From Candidatus Cellulosilyticum pullistercoris (lineage in GTDB: Bacteria > Bacillota > Clostridia > Lachnospirales > Cellulosilyticaceae): 8,060 nucleotides of DNA. The stretch spans positions 1 to 8,060 of the forward strand of contig JAHLFQ010000127.1 of assembly GCA_018883705.1 (NCBI GenBank), in the 5' to 3' direction. The number at the start of each line of letters is the position of its first letter. Positions within the stretch are counted from its first letter, which is position 1. The translations under genes were made by a program, and so were the position numbers. Shown in pieces: positions 1 through 5,584 of this stretch. The notes beneath the pieces are model-generated. The model was not told the DNA's origin, made no database searches, and worked only from the letters and a program-made list of their open reading frames with translations.

Positions 1-47
1 ACCACCCGTTACTATCGTCGGCAGCGTCAGATGTGTATAAGAGACAG
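1..47 (+). other. Sequencing adapter contamination (Nextera/Tn5 Read 1 adapter)
   Basis: Bases 15-47 are identical to the 33-base Illumina Nextera Read 1 transposase adapter: the 14-base primer part TCGTCGGCAGCGTC at 15-28, then the 19-bp Tn5 mosaic end AGATGTGTATAAGAGACAG at 29-47. The adapter points into the insert, as it would at a fragment end. Bases 1-14 have no genomic interpretation. If the usual library layout holds, 7-14 sit in the i5 index slot, but the bases before them do not match the expected ACAC end of the P5 primer, so their origin is uncertain. This is library sequence, not a natural transposon end, and it marks an untrimmed contig end. Confidence 0.97.
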
Positions 48-265
48 GTGATATAGCCGCTCATATTAAAGCTGAGGGATGGCATAACTGGAATAAAGAA
101 GAAGCTAATACACAAAGCTTCTTTGCAGAATACCATAACACAGGGGTTGGAGCTGACCTTTCTAAACGTGTAGATTTTAGTCATGTACTTACTGATAATG
201 AAGCAAATGACTACACTCGTGAAGCTGTCCTTAGTGGAGATGATCATTGGACTCCTTGGCAATAA
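48..265 (+). CDS. Pectinesterase (pectin methylesterase, CE8), C-terminal fragment, 5' truncated
   Basis: This open frame enters from the adapter junction (first complete genomic codon GAT at 50) and ends at TAA 263-265, giving about 71 residues. It was too short and start-less to appear as an ordinary ORF. Motifs include GWHNW, FFAEYHNTGVGA, RVDFSH, LTDNEANDYT and a final DDHWTPW. These match the end of carbohydrate esterase family 8, whose usual tail resembles GW-x-W, AEY-x-N-x-GPGA, RV-x-W and LT-x-x-EA-x-x-YT. CE8 enzymes are right-handed beta-helix proteins that hydrolyse methyl esters of homogalacturonan, usually outside the cell. The catalytic Asp, Asp, Arg and Gln residues and any signal peptide would lie upstream and are missing. 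The truncation is caused by the contig end, so it should not be called a pseudogene. The gene converges on the TIM-barrel gene and shares the hairpin terminator with it. Confidence 0.85.
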
Positions 266-270
266 AATGT

Positions 271-320
271 AATAAGGCATAACTTGTTATTCTAAAAACG
301 AATACAAGTTATGCCTTATT
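271..320. terminator. Bidirectional intrinsic terminator between converging genes
   Basis: A perfect 17-bp inverted repeat is formed by AATAAGGCATAACTTGT (271-287) and ACAAGTTATGCCTTATT (304-320). With one base bulged, ATTC 289-292 can also pair with GAAT 300-303, leaving a 7-base loop. On the plus strand the stem is followed by TATTTATTTT. On the minus strand the A-rich left flank gives ACATTTTATT. The hairpin starts 5 bases after the pectinesterase stop and lies 30 bases beyond the stop of the gene at 351, so it can end both transcripts. Confidence 0.9.
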
Positions 321-350
321 TATTTTAAAACTTATTTCAATTAATCCTAC

Positions 351-1178
351 TTAGCCTTCAACTAAACTTTTCATATAGACATAATCTACTTTTGCATGAT
401 CTGGTTTAATTTCTTCTCTAAGTACTGTAGTTTCTGGCATATTAACTTTTACCCAGTCAATTACTTTTTTAAAGTTTGCTTCATTCTCTTCAAAGCTGGC
501 TTTTTCTAAGTTGCCCTCAGCATCACGTTTAATCCCCTTCATATGAAGTGCCCAAATCTTATCACCAAAGGCTTCAAAACACTCATCATATAAAGTATCT
601 TGCCTATGAATATTTTCTGCTGTCAGTAAGTTAACAGGATCTAAAATAATTTTAAGTCTATCTGATGGGATTCTCGTAAGTAATTCTTTGGCGAGTTGTG
701 GAGTATTTAAGGTATGTCTTGCAACAGGTTCAATCGCTACATCAAGGCCAATTTCCTCACCTTTTTTAACGATTTGTGACACAGAATCCACAAGCCCCTC
801 AAAAGCTTCTTTTCTTTCTTCTACTGAGCCATCAAGAGGAAAATTGGTTGTTTCAGACCCAATACATCTTGCACCTAAATACTTTGCAAAATCCATACCT
901 TTTAAGAAACGGTTCACATGTTTTTGTCTTTCTACTGGATCACGATGACCAAGTTCTACATAACAACCAAATACAGGAATAGCGATATCATATTTTTCCA
1001 TAGCTGCTTTAATATCTTTTAATAACTTCTCATCTACATCATCATCTAAGCTATTTACACCTTCAATAGCCTTTGGAATAGCTAATTGAATCGCATGAAA
1101 ACCATCATCACTAATTCTCTTAAATAATTCTTCTAAAGGTAATTTTCCATAATCATGTGCTCTTAATCCAATATGCAT
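351..1178 (-). CDS. Sugar phosphate isomerase/epimerase-like TIM-barrel protein (xylose isomerase-like / AP-endonuclease-2 fold), substrate unknown
   Basis: The 275-residue protein starts MHIGLRAHDYG and has the pattern of a xylose-isomerase-like TIM barrel: successive strand motifs around residues 1-6, 28-34, 65-73, 103-109, 146-151, 175-181 and 208-214. Likely divalent-metal ligands are Glu150 (AIEPVARHT), Asp180 (ILDPVN) and His212 (ALHMKG), with Glu255/Glu256 (LREEI) near the end. It has no signal peptide or membrane segment, so it should be cytosolic. The ATG at 1178 is preferred because AGGAGAGGGG lies just upstream. An in-frame TTG at 1199 lies upstream of that site and would translate through it. 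The gene is separated from kduI by a terminator and 369 bases, so it probably has its own promoter. Its place in a pectin/hexuronate locus suggests isomerisation or epimerisation of a uronate or keto-sugar, but this is inference; the family also includes inosose dehydratases and other enzymes. Confidence 0.8.
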   Translation of the reverse strand: MHIGLRAHDYGKLPLEELFKRISDDGFHAIQLAIPKAIEGVNSLDDDVDEKLLKDIKAAMEKYDIAIPVFGCYVELGHRDPVERQKHVNRFLKGMDFAKYLGARCIGSETTNFPLDGSVEERKEAFEGLVDSVSQIVKKGEEIGLDVAIEPVARHTLNTPQLAKELLTRIPSDRLKIILDPVNLLTAENIHRQDTLYDECFEAFGDKIWALHMKGIKRDAEGNLEKASFEENEANFKKVIDWVKVNMPETTVLREEIKPDHAKVDYVYMKSLVEG

Positions 1179-1185
1179 TTTTTTA

Positions 1186-1195
1186 CCCCTCTCCT
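1186..1195 (-). promoter_or_regulatory. Ribosome binding site that sets the start of the TIM-barrel gene
   Basis: On the minus strand AGGAGAGGGG is followed by TAAAAAA and then ATG at 1178. The GGGG end lies 7 bases and the GGAG core 12 bases from the ATG. The upstream in-frame TTG at 1199 comes before this purine block and has no such site of its own in view. Confidence 0.75.
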
Positions 1196-1320
1196 TCAAT
1201 GATTTTATCTATTTATTTTTATTCAATCCCTTTAATATCTTTTTTTCTCTCTATCTCTATTTCTATTTCTAATTAGCAATCTACTTTTCTTATTTAAATC
1301 ATATGTTGTAGTTATATTCT

Positions 1321-1349
1321 ATCTTATAGATTTTAGTTTTTAAATTCAA
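1321..1349 (-). promoter_or_regulatory. Candidate promoter for the TIM-barrel gene
   Basis: On the minus strand TTGAAT (1349-1344) and TAAGAT (1326-1321) are separated by 17 bases. Each matches the sigma-A consensus at four of six positions. Transcription would start near 1314 and give a leader of about 135 bases. The surrounding DNA is so AT-rich that similar pairs can occur by chance. Confidence 0.3.
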
Positions 1350-1426
1350 TACTTTTTTAAAATAACCATATAATTTCTCAAATTTAGTCTTTGGACATCA
1401 ATACTTATCATCTTTTATTTAAGAAT

Positions 1427-1464
1427 AAAAGCACTACTTTTTTCAGCTATAAAGTAGTGCTTTT
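1427..1464 (-). terminator. Intrinsic terminator of the uxaB-uxaA-kduI operon
   Basis: AAAAGCACTACTTT (1427-1440) and AAAGTAGTGCTTTT (1451-1464) form a perfect 14-bp stem with a 10-base loop. On the minus strand the stem ends in TTTT followed by ATTCTT, a usable U-tract. The hairpin lies about 85 bases past the kduI stop and separates this operon from the TIM-barrel gene. Confidence 0.85.
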
Positions 1465-1547
1465 AATTGAGGGTAATTTAAAGTATCTTCATTGTATTTT
1501 TAATCGATTATCATTTATACTACAAAACAAATTTTAGGTTATAACTA

Positions 1548-2378
1548 CTATTTTAAATCTCTAGTTTGGATATGATCCATATCATCAAAGTTTTGGTTCT
1601 CACCAACCATACCCCAGATGAAAGTATACGCTTTAGTACCTACACCACTGTGGATTGACCAGCTTGGTGAAATAACAGCTTCTTCATTTTTCATAACGAT
1701 ATGTCTTGTTTCCTCTGGTTGACCCATCATATGGAATACAACATCATTATCTGACATATCGAAGTATAAGTATACTTCCATTCTTCTTTCATGTGTATGT
1801 GAAGGCATTGTATTCCATAAGCTTCCTGATTGAAGCTCTGTCATACCCATTGAAAGTTGACAGCTTTTACATACATCTGGATGAATGTATTGATTAAGTG
1901 TACGTACGTTAGCTTCTTCTGGAGTTCCTAAGTAACGTTTATTAGCATCTGCATAGCCAATTTTGTGAAGTGGATAAACAGCATGTGCAGGCGCACTATT
2001 AATGTAGAATTTAGCTGGGTTTGCAGCATCTACACTTTCAAAAGAAACTTCTTTAGTTTCTTTTCCTATGTAAAGACCAGCTTTTGTTTCCATCTCTACT
2101 CTTTGCCCGTCTACTACAATGACACCAGTACCACCAATATTGATAACACCCATTTCTCTTCTTTCTAAAAAGTAGTCACTACCAAGTTCTTTAGAACCTT
2201 CTATAGCAAGTGGTTTATCAGTTGGTACAGCTGCTCCAACGATGATACGGTCTACATGGCTATAAATGAATTTAATTTCACCTGGCACAAATAGGTTCTC
2301 AATTAAAAAGTTTTCACGAAGCTCCTCTGTTGTCATATGTTTGCCTTCTTTAGGGCTTACACTATATCTTACTTCCAT
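1548..2378 (-). CDS. kduI: 5-dehydro-4-deoxy-D-glucuronate isomerase (4-deoxy-L-threo-5-hexosulose-uronate ketol-isomerase)
   Basis: KduI interconverts 5-keto-4-deoxyuronate and 2,5-diketo-3-deoxygluconate (EC 5.3.1.17) in the cytosol, in the branch that uses unsaturated galacturonate released by pectate lyases. The 276-residue protein matches the E. coli enzyme (278 residues) from MEVR at the N-terminus to a closing DDMDH segment. Conserved stretches include YSHVDRIIVG, YFLERREMGVINIGG, NTMPSHTHERRMEVY and SPSWSIHSGVGTKAYTFIWG. The cupin zinc ligands are all present: His194, His196, Glu201 and His243, each two residues earlier than in E. coli. The start is placed at the second of two close ATGs (2378), which has AAAGGAG 8 bases upstream; the first (2384) is only 2 bases from it. 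It is the last gene of the minus operon, 159 bases after uxaA. The next pathway step (KduD) is not in the window. Confidence 0.97.
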   Translation of the reverse strand: MEVRYSVSPKEGKHMTTEELRENFLIENLFVPGEIKFIYSHVDRIIVGAAVPTDKPLAIEGSKELGSDYFLERREMGVINIGGTGVIVVDGQRVEMETKAGLYIGKETKEVSFESVDAANPAKFYINSAPAHAVYPLHKIGYADANKRYLGTPEEANVRTLNQYIHPDVCKSCQLSMGMTELQSGSLWNTMPSHTHERRMEVYLYFDMSDNDVVFHMMGQPEETRHIVMKNEEAVISPSWSIHSGVGTKAYTFIWGMVGENQNFDDMDHIQTRDLK

Positions 2379-2386
2379 AATCATAA

Positions 2387-2393
2387 CTCCTTT
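2387..2393 (-). promoter_or_regulatory. Ribosome binding site that sets the kduI start
   Basis: The minus strand reads AAAGGAG, then TTATGATT, then ATG at 2378. The 8-base spacing favours this ATG over the one at 2384, which is only 2 bases from GGAG. The resulting N-terminus MEVR also aligns with MDVR of E. coli KduI. Confidence 0.8.
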
Positions 2394-2416
2394 CTACTTT
2401 TAAATTTTCTTAAATA

Positions 2417-2438
2417 AAAAAGTAATAAATTACTTTTT
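2417..2438 (-). repeat. AT-rich palindrome between uxaA and kduI, possible weak terminator or regulator site
   Basis: AAAAAGTAAT (2417-2426) and ATTACTTTTT (2429-2438) form a perfect 10-bp inverted repeat around two bases. As RNA it would fold with a 4-base loop and a weak, almost G/C-free stem. On the minus strand it runs into TTTTTTATTT, so it could act as a leaky terminator in front of kduI, or the DNA palindrome could be a protein site. No function is shown. Confidence 0.4.
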
Positions 2439-2458
2439 ATCATTAAGCAACTATACTT

Positions 2459-2487
2459 TTACCTACAAGCCTTAGACTTGTAGGTAA
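2459..2487. repeat. Intercistronic hairpin between uxaA and kduI
   Basis: TTACCTACAAG (2459-2469) pairs perfectly with CTTGTAGGTAA (2477-2487) around a 7-base loop. It lies about 50 bases after the uxaA stop. On the minus strand, the direction of the operon, no U-tract follows, so it does not look like a terminator for uxaA. A poor U-tract (TTTT) follows only on the plus strand, where no upstream gene is seen. It may be an mRNA stabilising or processing hairpin that sets different levels of uxaA and kduI. Confidence 0.5.
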
Positions 2488-2537
2488 TTTTAAATATCTA
2501 TTCTTATAATTCATTATATTTACTAGAAATGTTTTTA

Positions 2538-3974
2538 TTATAAAGTTACACCATCTTTAAAGATTGCTAAGTCACGAATACCTTGCTCTTCATTTTTAGA
2601 TTGAATTCTTCCTGAAGCTAAATCAAGAATGTAGTTATAGAACTCAGTTGATACTTCATCCATTGTTTTTCCTGATAAAAGCTGTCCTGCATTAAAATCA
2701 ATCCAATTTTTCTTCTTAGCATAAAGCTCATTATTACTTGAAATCTTTACAGTTGGAACTGGTGCACCAAATGGTGTACCACGTCCTGTTGTAAAGAGAA
2801 CTATATGAGCTCCCGATACAGATAAAGCTGTAGCTGCTACAAGGTCGTTTCCTGGTCCTTGAAGAAGGTTTAAACCTTTTGTTTTTACTGGTTCACCATA
2901 AGTAAGAACATCCACAACTGGTGCACTACCACCTTTTTGAGTACATCCTAATGATTTATCTTCAAGTGTAGAAATACCACCTTTTTTATTTCCTGGTGAT
3001 GGATTTTCATAAACTACTTGGTCATGTTTAATGAAGTATGTTTTAAAGTTATTGATAAGTGATACTGTTTTATTAAAGACTTCTTCATTGACACAACGTT
3101 TCATAAGTAATGTTTCAGCACCAAACATCTCTGGTACTTCAGTTAACATACTTGTTCCACCTTGACTAATAAGTTTATCTGAAATTGCTCCAACTAGTGG
3201 GTTTGCAGTGATTCCAGAGAAGCCATCTGAACCACCGCATTTAAGACCAATCACTAGCTCAGAAGCTGGCACTTCTTCTCTAGTAAATCCTGCTGCAAAA
3301 TCAACAAGTCCAGCTAGCACTTCTAAAGCTACTGCCACTTCATCTTCATGTTCTTGACATACAATGAATTTTACTCTGTTTTCATCATAGTCACCAATTA
3401 CTTGTTTGAGGCCATCTATTGTATTATTTTCACACCCAAGTCCAAGTACTAGTACCGCCCCAGCATTAGGATGATTAATAAGACCAGCTAATGCTTTTTG
3501 TGTATTTAAATGATCTTCACCAAGTTGTGAACAACCATAAGGATGTGCAAAAGCATGAATGCCTTCTACAGAACCTTTGATTAAATCTTGGCTTTTTCTT
3601 TCAATAATTTGAGCAATGTTATTCACACAGCCAACAGTTGGGATAATCCATACTTCATTACGAATTCCCACTTTGCCATCTAATCTTTTATATCCCATAA
3701 AAGTAGCGGTTTTTTGCTCAGCTAATGGTTTTACTTCTGGCTCATAGGTATATTCAAGTAAATCACCAAGACCAGTTTTTAAATTATGAATATGTACCCA
3801 TTCACCTTCAGCAATATCTGCTGTAGCAATACCAATTGGATTACCATATTTGATAATTGGCTCACCTTTTTTAATCGCTTTAAGTGCTCTTTTATGTCCA
3901 GCTGGAATACCATCTGATTCTTTTAATGCTACTTCTACATTATCAAGTTCATTAATTTTTAAGAAATTTAACAT
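2538..3974 (-). CDS. uxaA: Altronate dehydratase
   Basis: UxaA dehydrates D-altronate to 2-keto-3-deoxy-D-gluconate (EC 4.2.1.7), the third step of the galacturonate isomerase pathway in the cytosol. The 478-residue protein has an N-terminal SAF-type domain (about residues 1-75, with GHKRAL and YGNPIG) and a large catalytic domain. Conserved stretches shared with E. coli UxaA include RNEVWIIPTVGCVN, HPYGCSQLGEDH, VLGLGCENN, CGGSDGFSGITANP, TEVPEMFGAE, ENPSPGNKKGG and LEDKSLGCTQK. Conserved Cys116, Cys148, Cys181, Cys246 and Cys344 are candidates for metal or active-site roles. It is about 17 residues shorter than E. coli UxaA, mostly through a shorter SAF domain. The start is ATG at 3974, with GGAG 9 bases upstream. 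A TTG at 3989 would begin inside that site. UxaB ends only 4 bases before this ATG, which suggests translational coupling. Family assignment is secure. Confidence 0.96.
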   Translation of the reverse strand: MLNFLKINELDNVEVALKESDGIPAGHKRALKAIKKGEPIIKYGNPIGIATADIAEGEWVHIHNLKTGLGDLLEYTYEPEVKPLAEQKTATFMGYKRLDGKVGIRNEVWIIPTVGCVNNIAQIIERKSQDLIKGSVEGIHAFAHPYGCSQLGEDHLNTQKALAGLINHPNAGAVLVLGLGCENNTIDGLKQVIGDYDENRVKFIVCQEHEDEVAVALEVLAGLVDFAAGFTREEVPASELVIGLKCGGSDGFSGITANPLVGAISDKLISQGGTSMLTEVPEMFGAETLLMKRCVNEEVFNKTVSLINNFKTYFIKHDQVVYENPSPGNKKGGISTLEDKSLGCTQKGGSAPVVDVLTYGEPVKTKGLNLLQGPGNDLVAATALSVSGAHIVLFTTGRGTPFGAPVPTVKISSNNELYAKKKNWIDFNAGQLLSGKTMDEVSTEFYNYILDLASGRIQSKNEEQGIRDLAIFKDGVTL

Positions 3975-3978
3975 AGGC

Positions 3979-5445
3979 TTATTCTCCAATTAAATCTTCT
4001 AATGTTTTTCTCATACCAACTGCAGCAATTTTTTCTAAGTGAGCAATAACCGTTTCATTGAAGTTAGCATACTCACCTAAATCTTTACCCCAGAATTTTG
4101 TGTTTGATGTAAAGTCTTTAACTAAAGTAGCTGTATCTACTTTTCCTACACGTGTTCCGAAGAATTCAAGTACATCTGCATCATCCATAATTTTGTATTC
4201 ATCATTGCCACGTTTACCTGTTAATACGCCATCTACATAATTATCTGAAGAGTAGAATGCCATAAGTGCAGCAAATGAGAATGTTAAATATTTTGGAATG
4301 CTACCGTGTTTTTCATAATGATCGTGGAAACTTACAAGGTTTCTTGCTCTCCATTTAGATACTGAGTTAAGTGAAATAGCAAGTACACTGTGATCGATAA
4401 ATGGATTTTCAAAACGTTCAATAACTGAATTTGTAAATTCAACTACTTCATCGTGTGGAAGATCTACTGTTGGAACGATTTCATCAAATAATAAGCGTTC
4501 CATATAAGTACGAATAGTTGTATCGTGCATACAGTCTCTTACGATATCTTGACCAGCAAGGTAACCAGCAAGTACTGTACCTGTGTGACCACCATTTAAG
4601 ATACGCACTTTACGATCTCTGTATGGTTTTAAGTTATCTGTAAATACAACGTTGCAACCAGCTTTATCAAGTGGTAAACGATCAGAAATATCTTTATCAC
4701 TTTCAATGACCCAAAGACCAAATGGTTCTGCTACGTCAATAAGGTCATCTTGATAACCCATTTCCTTGCAAAGAGCTTCAGCTTCTTCTCTTGGGTAACC
4801 TGTTACAATACGGTCAACTAATGTATTGCAGAAAATATTAGCTTCTTCAATCCAAGCTTTAAAGTCTGCACCAAGGTTCCAAAGTTCAACGAACTTAAGG
4901 ACACACTCTTTTAATTTTTCTCCGTTTTTCTCAATGAGCTCTACAGGAAGAATGATTAATCCTTTAGATTGATCTCCTTTAAAGTATGTAAAGCGGTCAT
5001 AAAGAAACTTAGTAAGCTTACCTGGGTATGTATTTGGAGGTGTGAGTTCAAATTGATCACTCTCGTCATAAACAATCCCTGCTTCAGTTGTATTAGATAC
5101 AATAAATTCTAATGTTTCGCATTTTGATAATGCATCGTAAGCTGCATAATCTTCATTAGCTGCAACAGCATCACTTACACAAGTAATGATTCTTTTTTCA
5201 TTAACTGTTTCCCCGTTTGCTTTTCCTCTAAGAATAACAGTATATGTATTGTCTTGTGCTTTAAAACGATCTAAGTTACCAAATGTAATTGGTTTTACTA
5301 GTGCAACTGATCCATCAAAACATCCTTTTTCATTTGCTACATCAATCATTTGTTCTACGAATGCTCTTAAGAAGTTACCTTCACCATATTGCATAACTTT
5401 AAGAGGACGTTGTTTTTTGTTAATACCTTCATTTACTCTTTTCAT
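3979..5445 (-). CDS. uxaB: Tagaturonate reductase (altronate oxidoreductase)
   Basis: UxaB reduces D-tagaturonate to D-altronate with NADH (EC 1.1.1.58), the second step of galacturonate catabolism. The 488-residue protein belongs to the polyol-specific long-chain (mannitol dehydrogenase) family. The dinucleotide-binding start YGEGNFLRAF lies at residues 20-29, SNTTEAG at 117-123, and LVDRIVTGYPR at 209-219. The signature KVRILNGGHT at 279-288 supplies Lys279, Asn284 and His287, with the same K-x4-N-x2-H spacing as the catalytic residues of mannitol dehydrogenase. It resembles E. coli UxaB (483 residues) more than fructuronate reductase UxuB, helped by the neighbouring uxaA. The start is ATG 5445, which has GGAGG 6 bases upstream; the in-frame ATG at 5472 has no ribosome site. 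It is the first gene of the minus operon, under the operator-controlled promoter at 5495-5523. Confidence 0.94.
   Translation of the reverse strand: MKRVNEGINKKQRPLKVMQYGEGNFLRAFVEQMIDVANEKGCFDGSVALVKPITFGNLDRFKAQDNTYTVILRGKANGETVNEKRIITCVSDAVAANEDYAAYDALSKCETLEFIVSNTTEAGIVYDESDQFELTPPNTYPGKLTKFLYDRFTYFKGDQSKGLIILPVELIEKNGEKLKECVLKFVELWNLGADFKAWIEEANIFCNTLVDRIVTGYPREEAEALCKEMGYQDDLIDVAEPFGLWVIESDKDISDRLPLDKAGCNVVFTDNLKPYRDRKVRILNGGHTGTVLAGYLAGQDIVRDCMHDTTIRTYMERLLFDEIVPTVDLPHDEVVEFTNSVIERFENPFIDHSVLAISLNSVSKWRARNLVSFHDHYEKHGSIPKYLTFSFAALMAFYSSDNYVDGVLTGKRGNDEYKIMDDADVLEFFGTRVGKVDTATLVKDFTSNTKFWGKDLGEYANFNETVIAHLEKIAAVGMRKTLEDLIGE
3984..3987 (-). promoter_or_regulatory. Ribosome binding site of uxaA inside the end of uxaB
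   Basis: GGAG on the minus strand lies within the last codons of uxaB (Gly-Glu, stop at 3981-3979) and 9 bases before the uxaA ATG at 3974. Ribosomes finishing uxaB therefore pass directly over the uxaA start region. This placement also rules against the TTG at 3989 as the real start. Confidence 0.75.
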
Positions 5446-5451
5446 GTTATC

Positions 5452-5456
5452 CCTCC
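5452..5456 (-). promoter_or_regulatory. Ribosome binding site that sets the uxaB start
   Basis: GGAGG on the minus strand is 6 bases before ATG 5445. The other in-frame ATG (5472) would lie about 16 bases after the predicted transcript start with no Shine-Dalgarno sequence, so it is unlikely to be used. Confidence 0.8.
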
Positions 5457-5474
5457 ATAAATTAGCGCCCATTT

Positions 5475-5488
5475 TGTAAGCACTTACA
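5475..5488. promoter_or_regulatory. LacI-type operator 1, at the uxaB operon start site
   Basis: TGTAAG-CA-CTTACA is a perfect 6+6 inverted repeat around a two-base centre. It begins 6 bases after the uxaB -10 box, so it covers about +1 to +14 and would block transcription when bound. Its form fits LacI-family operators, but it also matches the CcpA cre consensus except for A in place of G in the central CG. It is 13 of 14 identical to the second site at 5585-5598. Confidence 0.8.
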
Positions 5489-5494
5489 TTTCAA

Positions 5495-5523
5495 ATTGTA
5501 ATAATATATTTCGTAAAAGTCAA
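5495..5523 (-). promoter_or_regulatory. Promoter of the uxaB-uxaA-kduI operon
   Basis: On the minus strand the -35 box TTGACT (5523-5518) and the -10 box TACAAT (5500-5495) are separated by exactly 17 bases, each with five of six consensus matches. The predicted start is near 5488, at the edge of operator 1, which gives a leader of about 43 bases. Confidence 0.82.
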
Positions 5524-5550
5524 TAATGTTTCAAAATTTTTTTTTAGTAA

Positions 5551-5579
5551 TTGACTTTGTTTTTTACAGATTTTATAAT
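5551..5579 (+). promoter_or_regulatory. Promoter of the lacI-family gene and uxaC
   Basis: TTGACT (5551-5556) and a perfect TATAAT (5574-5579) are separated by 17 bases. The predicted start is near 5586, inside operator 2, which suggests autoregulation. The T-rich run at 5537-5545 upstream could act as an UP-like element. Confidence 0.85.
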
Positions 5580-5584
5580 AAAAA

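Larger units (their letters stand above)
1179..1547. other. 369-base AT-rich gap between kduI and the TIM-barrel gene
   Basis: No convincing coding region is visible on either strand. The right part holds the kduI-side terminator hairpin (1427-1464). The middle holds a weak minus-strand promoter candidate (1321-1349). The left part is a leader whose RNA would be strongly purine-rich at 1238-1270, with only A, G and scattered U, followed by the ribosome site at 1186-1195. I see no riboswitch, tRNA or repeat array here. Confidence 0.6.

Noticed and set aside
29..47. Tn5 mosaic end as evidence of a natural transposon.
   Set aside because: It is joined to the synthetic primer sequence at 15-28 exactly as in a Nextera library adapter and lies at the very end of the sequence, so it is artificial.
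688..982. Plus-strand frames of 68-86 codons inside the TIM-barrel gene.
   Set aside because: They lie fully antisense to a gene with clear family motifs, have no ribosome site and show no recognisable domain.
1346..1406. Direct repeat TCAATACTT at 1346-1354 and 1398-1406, 52 bases apart, as possible regulator sites.
   Set aside because: A 9-base match within about 370 AT-rich bases is expected by chance at roughly this frequency, and no palindrome surrounds either copy.
1179..1547. A riboswitch or small RNA gene in the large gap.
   Set aside because: Apart from the terminator hairpin there is no conserved riboswitch core or stable stem set that I can recognise.
2513..2518. TATAAT on the minus strand as an internal promoter for kduI.
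   Set aside because: No acceptable -35 box lies 16-18 bases upstream, and the hexamer is common in such AT-rich DNA.
3979..5445. Fructuronate reductase (UxuB) or mannitol dehydrogenase as the identity of the reductase.
   Set aside because: The whole-length resemblance to UxaB (SNTTEAG, LVDRIVTGYPR) and the adjoining altronate dehydratase fit tagaturonate reductase better; the catalytic K-x4-N-x2-H motif itself is shared across the family.
5186..5479. Plus-strand 97-codon frame opposite the start of uxaB.
   Set aside because: It is antisense to the conserved N-terminal part of UxaB and ends in the uxaB promoter/operator region; nothing supports it as a gene.
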